DNA of 47,524 nucleotides from Tissierella sp. P1 (GTDB lineage: Bacteria; Bacillota; Clostridia; Tissierellales; Tissierellaceae). Shown here in pieces: positions 25,141 to 33,418 of this stretch. The stretch spans positions 1 through 47,524 of the forward strand of contig NZ_NPMN01000030.1 of NCBI RefSeq assembly GCF_002266425.1. Direction: 5' to 3'. The position numbers were made by a program, and so were the translations under genes. Each line of letters opens with the position of its first letter. The stretch's first letter is position 1. The notes under the pieces are model-generated. The model saw only the letters and a program-made list of their open reading frames with translations, did not search any database and was not told where the DNA came from.

Positions 25141-25746
25141 ATGAGAGAAAATGATTTGAATACAGAAGAAAAGATACTTTTAGCTGCAATAGAATTATTT
25201 CCAGTCAAGGGAGATATGACTACAAGAGAGATAGCAAATTTAGCTGGAGTAAATGTAGCTGCTATTAACTATCATTTTAAAAGTAAAGATAATTTGATGA
25301 AAGCAGTAGAGAAGCACTATTCTAGTATGTTATATGATATACAAAATGAAATCATAAATGATCCTAGCACAACTTTGGAAGATAAGCTGATTATTTGGGC
25401 AAATCACTTAATGGAATTTATGTTTAAATGGCCTGCACTTATAACTGTGGTATCCAGTTTAATCTTACAGGATAAAGAATATAACCCTGAAATAATAAAC
25501 AAATTTTTTAGAGATGTGGAATTAAAAGATAAGATACAAGATATTATATCTAAGATTACAGGAATAGAAGATATGGATACTCTTAATTATAAATATATTC
25601 AATTATTCTCAGGTGTATTGGGACCTATTATATTTCAAGTATTACCAATGATATCAGGAATGAAGGGGATCTTCATAGATTTTAGTTTAGAGGAAGAAAG
25701 GATGAAATATATTAAAAATCTAGTAACATCTATTTTAGATAAATAG
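25141..25746 (+). CDS. TetR-family regulator of the adjacent MMPL operon
   Basis: A 201-residue TetR repressor with the helix-turn-helix at about 9-55 (ILLAAIELFPVKG, MTTREIANLAGVNVAAINYHFKSKDNLM). The C-terminal half is a helical ligand and dimer domain. A near-perfect 45-base inverted repeat lies between this gene and mmpL and overlaps the mmpL promoter. Only a half-site (TTTGTTTAA near 25012) is visible upstream of tetR itself, so it probably represses mmpL more than itself. The ATG follows AGGAG. Confidence 0.92.
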   Translation: MRENDLNTEEKILLAAIELFPVKGDMTTREIANLAGVNVAAINYHFKSKDNLMKAVEKHYSSMLYDIQNEIINDPSTTLEDKLIIWANHLMEFMFKWPALITVVSSLILQDKEYNPEIINKFFRDVELKDKIQDIISKITGIEDMDTLNYKYIQLFSGVLGPIIFQVLPMISGMKGIFIDFSLEEERMKYIKNLVTSILDK

Positions 25747-25749
25747 ATA

Positions 25750-25778
25750 TTGATTTTTTAGTATGTGAGTATTAAAAT
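25750..25778 (+). promoter_or_regulatory. mmpL promoter inside the tetR-mmpL gap
   Basis: TTGATT (25750-25755), 17-base spacer, TAAAAT (25773-25778). The predicted start near 25785 lies inside the left arm of the operator/terminator palindrome. Confidence 0.6.
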
Positions 25779-25826
25779 ATATTTAAACGGTTGTTTAAAA
25801 CAACTGCTTAAATATATTTTTTTATG
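25775..25826. promoter_or_regulatory. TetR operator that also forms the tetR terminator
   Basis: Two 22-base arms (25775-25796 and 25798-25819) are inverted copies with two differences. The centre GTTGTTT-A-AAACAAC (25790-25804) is a perfect palindrome. As RNA, the whole repeat is a long hairpin followed by TTTTTTT, a textbook terminator for tetR. As DNA, the centre is a typical TetR-type operator covering the mmpL transcription start. Confidence 0.75.
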
Positions 25827-25837
25827 GGGGGATTTGT

Positions 25838-27904
25838 GTGGAGAGTTTTGGAAATTTTATAGTAAGTCATAAGAAAGCTATAATTCTTACCTATATACTA
25901 ATGATTATATTATCTATTATTACTAGCCAATTTGTAGATATTAATTATGATTTAAGCACATATTTACCAAAAGAAATAAATTCTATAAAAGGTAAAGATC
26001 TACTAGAAAAAGAATTTGGAATTTCAGGTATAGGTTATATATTGATAAAGGATAAAACCTTTCAGGATTTAGATAAAATAGCGAAGGATCTTAAATCTAT
26101 CCAAGGGATAGAAAATATAATCTGGTTAGGGTCAGCAGAAGATATTTTAAAACCAGAAGAATTTATGGATGAAAGTATTAAAAAAGAATTTTTGAATGGA
26201 AATGCTAATCTAATGCAAGTGCAGTTTTCCAACTCTAATGACTCTAAGGAAACTGTAGATGCTGTTGAAAAGATACATCTTTATATAGATGACTTTGGAA
26301 TAATAGGTGGCCCTGCATCAATTTCCTATGATCTGCAAAAAATCACATCTAAAGAGATTTTATACTACTCTGTAATCGCATTTGTAATAATTTTCATAGT
26401 CTTGTTTTTATCTATGGAGTCTTTTATTGAACCAATACTATTTTTTATAGCCATAGGCGTGGCAATTATATTAAACAAAGGAACTAACATAATGTTTTCA
26501 AATGTATCTTTTAATACAGATTCTATAGCAAGTATTATTCAATTGGCAGTTTCCATGGATTACTCTATATTCCTAATCCATAGATATATAGAAGAAAAGA
26601 AATACCATGAAAATAATGATAGGGCTATGGTAGCTGCCATTGGGAAAACATTTACTTCTGTACTTTCCTCTTCATTAACAACTGTAGGTGGTTTTTTAGC
26701 ACTAATTGTCATGAAATATGGTATAGGAAAGGATATAGGTTTAGTTTTAGCTAAGGGAGTATTATTTAGTTTAATTTCAGTTATTACTTTGTTACCAATA
26801 TTAGTGTTACTATCTGATAAATGGATTGAAAAATATCAACATAAGATATATCTACCTAGATTTGCAAAATCCTCACATATTATAGTTAAATATCATTATG
26901 TGTTTTTAATATTAGCTATCTTAATAGCAATACCCTCATCACTGGCTCAATCACAGATAAAATATTATTATGCTAATGAAAAAGTGATTCCTAAGACATT
27001 TAAATCAAATGTTGCAAATACAGAAATAGACAAATTGTTTTTAAATAAAAATCAATTAGCATTAATGATTCCCAAAGGAGATAAATTAAAAGAATCTGAG
27101 TTGATAAGAAAACTTGAGAAAGTTAACGGAGTAGTTGATATAAAAGGTTTATATGGGATGGTAGATATAGAAATACCTGAGGAATTTTTACCTCTAGATA
27201 TTACTGAAAACTTTCAAGGTGAAAATTATTCCTTAATAAATATAAATTTAAATCTTCCAATGGAAGGAGCATCTACAAAGGAGACATTAGATAATATTAA
27301 AAGTATTCTATCTAATGAATATGATGAATGGTATCTTACAGGTGAATCAACGATTTATGCAGATCTAGAAAGGATTACATCTCAGGATTTTAGAAATATA
27401 ACCATTATATCTACTATAGTAATAGGAGTTATAATACTTTTGGCTTTTAAATCCTTAATCATACCTATTATATTGGTATCTGTTATTCAATTAGGGATTT
27501 GGATAAATCTGGCGATACCTTACATGCAAGGTATAAGCTTAAACTTTATTAGTTTTATTATAATAGGGGCCATACAATTAGGAGCTACAGTTGACTATGC
27601 AATTCTTTATACTGCAAGATACTTGGAAAATATTGAACAGTTGAATAAAAAAGAAGCTGCCATAAAGACAATAAAGGATACAGGAAGACCAATACTTACA
27701 TCAGCACTAATATTATTTACTGGAACATTAAGTGTTTATCTAATCACTAGTATGAAAAATACTGCAGAATTGACATTACTCATAGGAAGGGGAGCTATTA
27801 TAAGCTTTATATTAGTGCTTGTAGTTTTACCTTCATTGCTAATTATATTTAATAGTTTAATCAAAAAGACTACTTCAAGATTATCTAGAGAAATAAATAA
27901 TTGA
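25838..27904 (+). CDS. MMPL-family RND transporter
   Basis: The 688-residue membrane protein has the RND layout: helix 1 (about 12-30), an extracellular domain, helices 2-6 (about 175-330), a second helix and domain, then helices 8-12 (about 520-675). The MMPL marks are duplicated in each half: AVSMDYSIFLIHRYIEE and GATVDYAILYTARYLE, each with an Asp in a membrane helix that serves proton coupling. MMPL proteins export lipids, glycolipids or hydrophobic toxic compounds. Start GTG 25838 lies 5 bases after GGGGGGA. The next gene begins 14 bases downstream and encodes a YhgE-like exported protein, a frequent companion. The tetR upstream suggests induction by a substrate. Confidence 0.92.
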   Translation: MESFGNFIVSHKKAIILTYILMIILSIITSQFVDINYDLSTYLPKEINSIKGKDLLEKEFGISGIGYILIKDKTFQDLDKIAKDLKSIQGIENIIWLGSAEDILKPEEFMDESIKKEFLNGNANLMQVQFSNSNDSKETVDAVEKIHLYIDDFGIIGGPASISYDLQKITSKEILYYSVIAFVIIFIVLFLSMESFIEPILFFIAIGVAIILNKGTNIMFSNVSFNTDSIASIIQLAVSMDYSIFLIHRYIEEKKYHENNDRAMVAAIGKTFTSVLSSSLTTVGGFLALIVMKYGIGKDIGLVLAKGVLFSLISVITLLPILVLLSDKWIEKYQHKIYLPRFAKSSHIIVKYHYVFLILAILIAIPSSLAQSQIKYYYANEKVIPKTFKSNVANTEIDKLFLNKNQLALMIPKGDKLKESELIRKLEKVNGVVDIKGLYGMVDIEIPEEFLPLDITENFQGENYSLININLNLPMEGASTKETLDNIKSILSNEYDEWYLTGESTIYADLERITSQDFRNITIISTIVIGVIILLAFKSLIIPIILVSVIQLGIWINLAIPYMQGISLNFISFIIIGAIQLGATVDYAILYTARYLENIEQLNKKEAAIKTIKDTGRPILTSALILFTGTLSVYLITSMKNTAELTLLIGRGAIISFILVLVVLPSLLIIFNSLIKKTTSRLSREINN

Positions 27905-27918
27905 TGGAGGGGAAAAAA

Positions 27919-29664
27919 GTGAAAAAAGTTATTAGCTTTATTTTAATTTTTACAATTATATTTTCATTTTCAATTACTGGTATTACAGAAGTTGTCAGAC
28001 ATGAAACAGTATATGTAAATTTAGATCACGATGGTAACACTAGAAATATTAATACAGTAACTCATATTTCAGGAGAAAGTAAAGATGAATATTATATGGA
28101 CTATGGAAATTTAGAGGATGTAAGAGTCCTAACAGAAGGTGTAAATCCTATAATAGATAATGGAACAATAAAATGGGATACAAAGGTATTAAGTGAGAAA
28201 GATATATATTATGAGGGAAAACTTGAAAAGAAAATTCCTCTGGAATTGGAAATTCAATATTTTATAGATGGAGCAAGGATAGAGGGGAAGGATTTAGCAG
28301 GTAAGTCGGGAGATTTAGAAATCAAGATAAATGTTAAAAATAGTAAGAGTCTAACTACCCAAATTCAAGTACCTTTGGATTTAGACATTTTTACAAGGAT
28401 TGAAGCTCAAAAAGGAGTTACTTCTGTAGTAGGAAAAACTATGAATGTGGTATTTACACATCTTCCCCTAGGAGATGAAAGTTTTACAATTAAGGCGGAA
28501 GGTAAAAATATAGAGCTAAATCCAATATTAATCTCCTCCACAAGTGCCAAAATATCTCTTTCAGGAGAATTTGATGAATTTGCAGATGGAATTAAAGTGA
28601 TGCATAACGGAACAAAAGAATTGGAGGATGGTTCTACAAAACTAAGTAAAGGCATGAAAGCGTTAAAAGACGGACTTGTGTCTTTAAGCGGAGGAATATC
28701 AAAATTTTACAATGGGTTAAAAGAGATAGGTAATAATTTAAAAACTCTTGTTAATGGATTTTCTCAATTTAATCTAGGATTAGGTACATTAAATGAAAAT
28801 ATTTCTGGGGTAGTAAAAGGAGTAGAGGAAGTTAACGGTGGAATAAATAAATTAAATTTAGAAAGTGGAAATATAGAAACTGGCATTTCAGGGTTAAATG
28901 ATGGAATAAAAGAGATCAATGGGGCCTTAGAAAATCTTAATAGGGGTTTAGGAGAAATAAATAATGGTCATAGCAATTTAGTTCAATTAGCCCAAAGTCT
29001 AATTTCTAGTGATGACCCTAGAGTAAAAGCTCTTGCAGAAGGAGTTATTAATGAATCTAAGGCTATAGATGAACTTAGCCAAGGTCTAAATCAATCTAAA
29101 AGAGGTATGGATACAATTGGTGAAAACTCAGAGAAATTACTTTATGGGTATAATGAATATAATAAAGGATTAAATAAATTAGCTTTAGGATTTAATCAGC
29201 TAAAGGATGGAATAGAGGAATTACCTCAAGAGATTAATAATATGTATTTAAGTCATAATCAGTTAATAGAAGGGCTTACATCTTTAAATCAAGGATTTGA
29301 TGCAGCCATTAATGGTGGAAATGAAATAAATGTAAATACGAAGAAAATTTCAGAAGATATTACTGAGATGGTAGAAGGGCAAGAGGAATTGGCAGATGGT
29401 TTAAAAGAATTAAATGACAGTGGATTTAAAAAAATTGTAGAGGGTTTGGAGAACTTTACTATGGATGAGGCTAAAGATGACAAATCATATACTTCATTTA
29501 TAGATGAAAAAAATAAGGAAAATTCAAGTTGTCAATTTATCATGCAAACACCATCTATTAAGATGGATCATGAAAAAGCAAAAATAGAAACCAATGATGA
29601 AAATAATAAAACATTTATTCAAAGGTTTTTAGATTTATTCAGCAGGTTCGTTGGTAAAAAATAG
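27919..29664 (+). CDS. Exported YhgE/Pip-like repeat protein, partner of the MMPL transporter
   Basis: The 581-residue protein has a signal peptide or N-terminal anchor (about 1-25), a beta-rich domain (about 30-215), and then some 280 residues of regular leucine/glycine repeats of the form xLxxGxxxLxxGhxxL (about 220-500), as seen in YhgE/Pip proteins. These should form a long helical, coiled rod. The C-terminal 60 residues are polar and end in an amphipathic segment (FIQRFLDLFSRFVGKK) with no clear membrane helix, unlike full YhgE, which has several C-terminal helices. It may form an extracytoplasmic extension of the MMPL exporter. GTG 27919 is chosen because GGAGGGG lies 6-7 bases ahead. 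The upstream ATG at 27904 overlaps that site. Confidence 0.75.
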   Translation: MKKVISFILIFTIIFSFSITGITEVVRHETVYVNLDHDGNTRNINTVTHISGESKDEYYMDYGNLEDVRVLTEGVNPIIDNGTIKWDTKVLSEKDIYYEGKLEKKIPLELEIQYFIDGARIEGKDLAGKSGDLEIKINVKNSKSLTTQIQVPLDLDIFTRIEAQKGVTSVVGKTMNVVFTHLPLGDESFTIKAEGKNIELNPILISSTSAKISLSGEFDEFADGIKVMHNGTKELEDGSTKLSKGMKALKDGLVSLSGGISKFYNGLKEIGNNLKTLVNGFSQFNLGLGTLNENISGVVKGVEEVNGGINKLNLESGNIETGISGLNDGIKEINGALENLNRGLGEINNGHSNLVQLAQSLISSDDPRVKALAEGVINESKAIDELSQGLNQSKRGMDTIGENSEKLLYGYNEYNKGLNKLALGFNQLKDGIEELPQEINNMYLSHNQLIEGLTSLNQGFDAAINGGNEINVNTKKISEDITEMVEGQEELADGLKELNDSGFKKIVEGLENFTMDEAKDDKSYTSFIDEKNKENSSCQFIMQTPSIKMDHEKAKIETNDENNKTFIQRFLDLFSRFVGKK

Positions 29665-29668
29665 GATT

Positions 29669-29700
29669 CAAAAATAAGCTCCAATCGGAGCTTATTTTTG
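29669..29700. terminator. Bidirectional terminator between convergent genes
   Basis: A perfect 14-bp stem CAAAAATAAGCTCC / GGAGCTTATTTTTG with loop AATC. The A and T runs at the two ends make it work for both strands. Confidence 0.9.
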
Positions 29701-29701
29701 A

Positions 29702-30724
29702 TTACCATTCTATAGAAATCATAGATTTGTTTATAGATGCTAAATCCTTAGCACCAGTTAATATCATAGTTTGAACAAGCTGATTCTTCATATTTTCAAT
29801 TATTAATGAAACTCCTTTACTACTACCTCCATAGGCACCAAAGATTACTGGTCTTCCTATTAGAACTGCATCTGCTCCCAGAGCAATCATTTTGAAGACG
29901 TCTATTCCTGAACGAATTCCACCATCAACGAGAATCATTATTTTTCCTTTAACAGCTTCAGCTATTTCAGGAAGTGCTTTTGCAGTAGATTCTGTATGGT
30001 CTAGTACTCTTCCACCATGATTTGATACGACTATAGCCTTAGCTCCAGCTTCCACTGCTAGAATTGCCTCTTCCTTTGTCATTATACCTTTTAAAATGAA
30101 AGGGAGGTTAGTAGAAGAAGTAATTTCCCTTAGTTCATCTACAGGTTTTGGGCTAACAGGAGCGCCTTGTAAGGCCATTGTAATTAATCCTGCACCATCA
30201 ATATCCATTCCGGCAGCAATGGCATTTATATTTTCAGCTTTCTTCACAGAGTCTATAACAAGATTATTTTTTTTAGGTTTGAGGATACCGACACCTTTAC
30301 CATTTACTTTTTTCAGAATTTCTAATCCAATTTCATAAAAAGCAGGATTAGCCGAGTCGCCAATCATAGCAATAGTACCAGCATCTATACTACCATTTAC
30401 TACACTGCTTATATATTCTTCTTCCGTTAATGCACTACCCATATTAAAAGCTGTACCAGTAATTGGAGCACTAATTATTGGTATTTCTAGTTGTGTACCG
30501 AAAAAATTAAATTTTAAATCGGGATTTTTTGCATTATGGATAGTTTTTAGCCTTATTTTTACTTTAGTTAAATCTTCAACATTAGATTTGAAAGAGGAAC
30601 CCGTTAAATGGCCACCCATACCGGGAACTTCCCCTGCACAAGCTATACCATTACATATGGGGCATACTCTACAGTATCCCTTTAACTTCTCTCTTGCTAT
30701 ATTCCTTATTTCTTTTAAATCCAT
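29702..30724 (-). CDS. FMN-dependent alpha-hydroxy-acid dehydrogenase family protein with an N-terminal cysteine cluster
   Basis: A TIM-barrel flavoprotein related to L-lactate oxidase/dehydrogenase and type 2 IPP isomerase. The FMN and substrate motifs are clear: LPFILKGIMTKEEA (catalytic-barrel Lys), VVSNHGGRVLDHT (active-site His) and ILVDGGIRSGIDVFKMIALGADAVLIGRP (phosphate loop). The N-terminus carries Cys18, Cys21, Cys24 and Cys29 (C-x2-C-x2-C-x4-C), not part of the classical enzyme, and might hold a metal or Fe-S cluster. ATG 30724 is preferred because AGAGGT lies 7 bases ahead, while GTG 30733 overlaps that site. The M20 peptidase gene ends... upstream at 30759 and the two are probably one operon. 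Substrate unknown. Confidence 0.87.
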   Translation of the reverse strand: MDLKEIRNIAREKLKGYCRVCPICNGIACAGEVPGMGGHLTGSSFKSNVEDLTKVKIRLKTIHNAKNPDLKFNFFGTQLEIPIISAPITGTAFNMGSALTEEEYISSVVNGSIDAGTIAMIGDSANPAFYEIGLEILKKVNGKGVGILKPKKNNLVIDSVKKAENINAIAAGMDIDGAGLITMALQGAPVSPKPVDELREITSSTNLPFILKGIMTKEEAILAVEAGAKAIVVSNHGGRVLDHTESTAKALPEIAEAVKGKIMILVDGGIRSGIDVFKMIALGADAVLIGRPVIFGAYGGSSKGVSLIIENMKNQLVQTMILTGAKDLASINKSMISIEW

Positions 30725-30758
30725 CTCTTTCACCTCTATTTATTCTTATTGTATATAA

Positions 30759-31886
30759 TCAATTATTATGCTTTTGAATATATACATTTTCAATTATTGC
30801 TGCAACTAACTCTGCTGTTTTAACAATATCATCTTCAGCTATATATTCATCTACACTATGGGCGCCAAACATACCGATTCCGAGGGTAGCTGCCTTAAGT
30901 CCGTTTCCATTGAAAATATTTGTATCAGATCCACCACCTGTAGGTTTTGGCATATAAGGAATATTTACTTTTTTCATTGCATTTTCTATTATTTTTAATA
31001 TAGGTTCATTATTATCTAATTCAAATGTAGGATAGGAGTTATCAACTTTAATATTCACCTTTGAGTTAAAGTCTTTGGCAGCTTGCTCCATGGCTTCTAC
31101 CATATGATTAACCTGTTTGTTTAACTTTTCTTCGTTTAAACTACGAGCTTCAAATTCTACCTCAGCATAATCAGCTACAATATTTGTGGCTGAACCTCCT
31201 TTGATAATACCTATATTTGCTGTAGTTTCTTCATCTATTCTAAGTAAAGACATTCTGTCGATTGCTCGTGATGCAACTTGTATGGCGTTTATGCCCTTTT
31301 CTGGATTTAAACCTGCATGAGCAGCTTTACCATGGAACTTAGCATGAATTTGTGCTTGGGCAGGGCCTTGTACATTAACTCCTCCAATATCTCCACTAGC
31401 ATCTAGGACAAATGCTATTTTAGATTTTATTTTAGAGTAATCTAAATATTTAGAGCCATATAGCCCAACTTCTTCGCAAATTGTAAAGACAACTTCTATA
31501 TCTCCATGTGGTATATTATTTTCTTTTATATGCTTAATGCCTTCCAATATAGCGATTATTCCTGCTTTATCGTCTGCAGAAAGAATAGTATTTCCTTTAG
31601 ATTTTATTATTCCATTTTCAATAATAGGTTCAATATTTTCACATGGAGTCACAGTATCCATATGGGCACAAAACATAATAGGTTCTATATCTTCATTTCC
31701 GCTTAAATACCCTATAATATTGCCAGTATCAGAACCTGCCTTATTTCCAGCATCATCAACCACAACTTCCAAGCCTATTTTTTTCATATCTTTTTTTAAT
31801 ATTTCAGCAAAATGTCCTTCTCTGTAACTAGGGCTTGATATCCTTACATAGTCTAAAAACTTAGAAATAATACTCTCCTTATTCAT
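30759..31886 (-). CDS. M20-family metallopeptidase (PepT-like)
   Basis: A 375-residue di-zinc peptidase. Candidate metal ligands and catalytic residues are in order: His75 and Asp77 (CAHMDTVTP), Asp105 (SADDKAG), Glu138/139 (ICEEVG), Asp162 (LDASGD) and the C-terminal His in MFGAHSVDEY. The glycine-rich PTGGGSDTN is also diagnostic. The dimerisation lid domain lies at about 175-290. The sequence resembles the Firmicute PepT-like or tripeptidase-like group that cleaves short peptides in the cytoplasm. A strong AAGGAGG precedes the ATG. The hydroxy-acid dehydrogenase gene follows after 34 bases, so the two are likely co-transcribed. Confidence 0.9.
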   Translation of the reverse strand: MNKESIISKFLDYVRISSPSYREGHFAEILKKDMKKIGLEVVVDDAGNKAGSDTGNIIGYLSGNEDIEPIMFCAHMDTVTPCENIEPIIENGIIKSKGNTILSADDKAGIIAILEGIKHIKENNIPHGDIEVVFTICEEVGLYGSKYLDYSKIKSKIAFVLDASGDIGGVNVQGPAQAQIHAKFHGKAAHAGLNPEKGINAIQVASRAIDRMSLLRIDEETTANIGIIKGGSATNIVADYAEVEFEARSLNEEKLNKQVNHMVEAMEQAAKDFNSKVNIKVDNSYPTFELDNNEPILKIIENAMKKVNIPYMPKPTGGGSDTNIFNGNGLKAATLGIGMFGAHSVDEYIAEDDIVKTAELVAAIIENVYIQKHNN

Positions 31887-32081
31887 TTATATGCCTCCTT
31901 AAGTTAATTCAATAAATAAATCATACTATAATTAGTTATTGATTTCAAACGAAAAATAGTGCATAATAGGGTATGGGGGTATACGGTTAGGCTGTTTTTG
32001 AAAAAGAAAACTGGGTAAAAGTATTAGGAAAATGCTAAATGAATATATTAAAATAGATATTAAATATTAGGAGAGGGTTTT

Positions 32082-32777
32082 ATGGATTTAGGGAATGTTT
32101 CAATACCAATAGCTTTTGGAGCTGGATTTTTATCTTTTTTTTCACCATGTATACTTCCATTGATACCAGCTTATATAATGTATATTACTGGTGTTAATGT
32201 GGAAGATGAACTTGAAAAAAAGAGACTATTTGCTTTAACAAGAACTATTGGATTTGTAATAGGATTTACAATTATCTTTATGATAATGGGTACTTCTGCT
32301 AGTTTTTTGGGTAAGCTATTTATAAGAAATAAAGAAGTCTTTTCAAAGATTAGCGGTGGAATCATAATTTTATTTGGTTTAAATATGATGGGGATTTTGA
32401 AGCTTAAATTCCTAAATTTTGAAAGAAGAACTAAAGCGCCTAAAAAGATTACCAACTGGTTTAGTTCAGTTCTAATGGGAATGGCATTTGCAGCTGGCTG
32501 GACACCTTGCTTTGGACCTGTATTAGGATCTATACTTATGTATGCAGGTGGAACAGCTACTGTTTCAAAGGGAGTTTATCTATTGCTGATATATTCCATT
32601 GGTATGGCATTACCATTTATATTAACAGCTCTATTTATAAATACATTTACTAGATTTATGAATAAAGCAGATAAGTTTTTGAAATATATGCCTATAATCA
32701 GTGGTTTTATTATGGTGGTCTTTGGATTGCTTGTATTCTTTAATAAGATGATGAGTATAAGTAGATTTTTATTGTAA
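32082..32777 (+). CDS. ccdA: Cytochrome c biogenesis protein CcdA (thiol-disulfide electron carrier)
   Basis: The 231-residue protein with six membrane helices passes electrons from cytoplasmic thioredoxin across the membrane to extracytoplasmic thiol-disulfide proteins. The two redox cysteines are visible: Cys23 in FFSPCILPLIPAY and Cys143 in AGWTPCFGPVLGS. The next gene, 13 bases downstream, encodes a lipoprotein thioredoxin, its likely electron acceptor. No cytochrome c genes are in the window, so the pair may serve another reductive role. The ATG follows AGGAGAGGG. Confidence 0.95.
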   Translation: MDLGNVSIPIAFGAGFLSFFSPCILPLIPAYIMYITGVNVEDELEKKRLFALTRTIGFVIGFTIIFMIMGTSASFLGKLFIRNKEVFSKISGGIIILFGLNMMGILKLKFLNFERRTKAPKKITNWFSSVLMGMAFAAGWTPCFGPVLGSILMYAGGTATVSKGVYLLLIYSIGMALPFILTALFINTFTRFMNKADKFLKYMPIISGFIMVVFGLLVFFNKMMSISRFLL

Positions 32778-32790
32778 AAGGAGAGGAACT

Positions 32791-33375
32791 ATGAAGAAAA
32801 TTTTATTAATGATTCTAGTATTAGCAATTGTAGGTGCAGGTTGCAGCAAGTCTTCACCAGAGAAATCTAATGAAAATATAGAAGAACAATCTCCAGAGGA
32901 TATAGTGACTGAGGAAAACACAGAAACAGCTGGAGAAGTAGCAGAAGAATTTGATATAGCAGTTGGTAAGGAGTCTCCAGATTTTACTCTCAAAAATTTA
33001 GATGGAGAAGAGGTTTCTTTATCAGATTATAGAGGAAAAATAGTTTTAATAAATTTTTGGGCTACTTGGTGTACTTGGTGTGATAAGGAAATGCCAGATC
33101 TTCAAAAGCTAGATGATGAAAATGATGATTTAGTTGTATTAGCAGTAGATGTAATGGAAAAGCAAGATGTAGTTAAAGAATATATTGATAATGGTAAATA
33201 TGATTTTGAAGTAGTTTTAGATGAAGATGGAGAAATAGCTAGGACCTATTTAGTAAGTGGTTTTCCTACATCCTATTTTGTAGATGAAGAAGGTGTTCTA
33301 TTAGGAGGAGTACCAAGAGCTATGACATATGAAGAAATGACTTCAGTTTTAGAAAGTATTAGAGAGGAAGAATAG
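32791..33375 (+). CDS. TlpA/ResA-like thioredoxin lipoprotein
   Basis: The 194-residue exported protein has a lipoprotein signal with Cys18 in IVGAGC and a Glu/Ser-rich linker to about residue 55. The thioredoxin fold carries the active site WCTWC (Cys94 and Cys97), preceded by LINFWAT, and the cis-proline stretch VSGFPTSYFVDEEG. The TlpA/ResA type reduces disulfides outside the membrane. The preceding ccdA supplies electrons. The partner may be an apocytochrome, a damaged surface protein or a spore protein; nothing in the window decides this. Confidence 0.92.
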   Translation: MKKILLMILVLAIVGAGCSKSSPEKSNENIEEQSPEDIVTEENTETAGEVAEEFDIAVGKESPDFTLKNLDGEEVSLSDYRGKIVLINFWATWCTWCDKEMPDLQKLDDENDDLVVLAVDVMEKQDVVKEYIDNGKYDFEVVLDEDGEIARTYLVSGFPTSYFVDEEGVLLGGVPRAMTYEEMTSVLESIREEE

Positions 33376-33418
33376 AAAGATATGGAGCATATCACACAAT
33401 GATATGCTCCATATCTTT
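33376..33418. terminator. Bidirectional terminator between convergent operons
   Basis: A perfect 19-bp stem: AAAGATATGGAGCATATCA and its complement around loop CACAA, with A and T tracts at the ends. It separates the ccdA operon from the convergent ABC-2 permease gene and touches both. Confidence 0.95.

Noticed and set aside
31965..31995. CsoR/CstR-type operator (GGGTATGGGGGTATAC) upstream of ccdA
   Set aside because: The sequence is a direct repeat of GGGTAT rather than the inverted repeat those repressors bind.
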